Assembly: GCA_021777365.1 (NCBI GenBank)
Contig: JAJYDP010000317.1
Coordinates: 1 to 6,129, forward strand
DNA from: Chloroflexota bacterium
Lineage (GTDB): Bacteria > Chloroflexota > Limnocylindria > Limnocylindrales > CSP1-4
Reading direction: 5' to 3'
Length of the DNA stretch: 6,129 nt
Made by a program: the position numbers and the translations under genes. The notes under the pieces were generated by a model. The model saw only the letters and a program-made list of their open reading frames with translations, was not told the origin of the DNA and searched no databases. Every line of letters starts with the position of its first letter. Positions within the stretch are counted from its first letter, which is position 1. Positions 5,578-6,129 of this stretch are shown in pieces.

Positions 5578-5844
5578 CTACCAGTCGAACTCGCCGTCCT
5601 CGATGCGCTCCTTCTGCTCCTCGGTGAGAGCAGGCCAGATCCCGTCCATCAACTCGCGGATCTGCGCCGCGGCCTGGCGGTCACCCGCCTGGTCCGCGGC
5701 CCGCAGCAGGCGCGCGAGCTCGGTGTAGTCGGCCAATGCGGCGTCCGGGTCGACCTGCCGGACGGCCGCCGCGGTGGCCTCCGGCGATTCGTCGAGCGCC
5801 TCACGCACGATGTGGGTCATGCGGGGTTCGTCGCGAGCCGGCAT
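5578..5844 (-). CDS. Small acidic helical protein, unknown function
   Basis: The 88-residue product starts MPARDEPRMTH and ends EDGEFDW. I do not recognise the family. It is rich in Ala, Asp, Glu, Arg and Gln and looks mostly alpha-helical (roughly 10-30, 33-65 and 73-83). It has no cysteine, no membrane segment and no signal peptide, so a cytosolic role is likely. The C-terminal piece LTEEQKERIEDGEF with a final Trp resembles a capped acidic helix. The start is strongly supported by GGAGG followed by six bases and the ATG at 5844; a longer frame to 5952 lacks such a site and adds Pro/Cys-rich sequence. It is transcribed toward ogt, so the two are convergent. On the same strand, TACCCT at 5887-5882 could be a -10 box, but I find no matching -35. 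Coding is likely from the ribosome site, the good codon bias and the clean stop. Confidence 0.75.
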   Translation of the reverse strand: MPARDEPRMTHIVREALDESPEATAAAVRQVDPDAALADYTELARLLRAADQAGDRQAAAQIRELMDGIWPALTEEQKERIEDGEFDW

Positions 5845-6011
5845 GTTGCACCTCCGTTGGAGCGGGGGTTCCGAGGCACACAGGGTACGCCAGCCGGCCG
5901 GGGGCCGGACAGGGCTTGTCGGCCCGGGGTGGGGCAGGGTTCCGGAGCACATCGGCCGGTCCGGATCGAGCAGCGCGCCACTGTGCGGCGGTCGTCCCGG
6001 TCGCGGCAGCG

Positions 6012-6129
6012 TCAGCTCCGCGGCACCGGCCGCATCGGGTAGACGCCGACCACGACCCGCACTTCCGGATCCTGCGACAGCTCGATCCCGATCTCTCCCT
6101 GCCGGACAAGCTCCCCGAGGAGCTCCGAT
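6012..6129 (-). CDS. C-terminal end of an unidentified protein (enters from right edge)
   Basis: Reading leftward from the right edge, 38 codons run to a TGA at 6014-6012: SELLGELVRQGEIGIELSQ, then DPEVRVVVGVYPMRPVPRS. The segment looks like real coding sequence: an amphipathic helix (ELLGELVRQGE), then strand-like stretches (IGIEL, VRVVVGVYPM), with mostly G/C third codon positions. It is too short to assign a family. The 167-bp gap to the start of the 88-residue gene suggests separate transcription, though both lie on the same strand. Confidence 0.6.
   Translation of the reverse strand, partial: SELLGELVRQGEIGIELSQDPEVRVVVGVYPMRPVPRS

Noticed and set aside
1..6129. CRISPR arrays, tRNA, rRNA, transposases, phage genes
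   Set aside because: No regularly spaced direct repeats, no tRNA-like CCA-ended cloverleaf, no transposase motifs or terminal inverted repeats were seen on either strand.

Overview
This is a strongly GC-rich bacterial window (about 70% G+C by eye; most codons end in G or C). It has compact operons and 4-bp ATGA gene overlaps. Base composition, the Ala/Pro/Gly/Ser-rich extensions and the gene types fit a high-GC Chloroflexota (for example Limnocylindria-like) or an actinobacterium. That placement is inference; no rRNA, tRNA or other phylogenetic marker is present.

Layout. (1) At 1-506, minus strand, is the N-terminal part of a membrane-anchored protein that runs off the left edge. It has a long Pro/Ala-rich cytosolic region and then one membrane helix, a layout seen in HtrA-like proteases, but no catalytic domain is visible. 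(2) At 688-3575, minus strand, is a tight three-gene operon in the order: ferric-reductase-like transmembrane flavocytochrome (2202-3575), membrane-anchored FMN-binding protein with a covalent flavinylation motif (1545-2183), and ApbE FAD:protein FMN transferase (688-1548). (3) At 3576-3838 is a divergent intergenic region carrying a 30-bp dyad with 12-nt arms. (4) At 3839-5505, plus strand, is an ECF sigma factor overlapping by 4 bp an O6-alkylguanine-DNA alkyltransferase (Ogt/MGMT) that carries an unusual N-terminal extension of about 120 residues. (5) At 5578-5844, minus strand and convergent with ogt, is an 88-residue acidic helical protein of unknown function. (6) At 6012-6129, minus strand, is the last 38 codons of an unidentified gene entering from the right edge.

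How the genes fit together. The three-gene operon reads as a self-contained transmembrane electron-export chain. A cytosolic NAD(P)H/FAD domain feeds a bis-heme membrane domain, which feeds an FMN covalently tethered outside the membrane on a long Ser/Gly linker; ApbE attaches that FMN. The divergent unit is a regulator plus a DNA-alkylation repair protein. The alkyltransferase occupies the position directly overlapping the sigma gene where an anti-sigma factor is usually encoded. This makes an Ada-like alkylation-responsive sigma switch a reasonable but unproven idea.

The most interesting points are the sigma/Ogt-fusion pair, the dyad shared between the divergent units, a 21-bp (heptad) tandem repeat in the sigma N-terminus, and an Asp-to-Asn change in the flavinylation motif.
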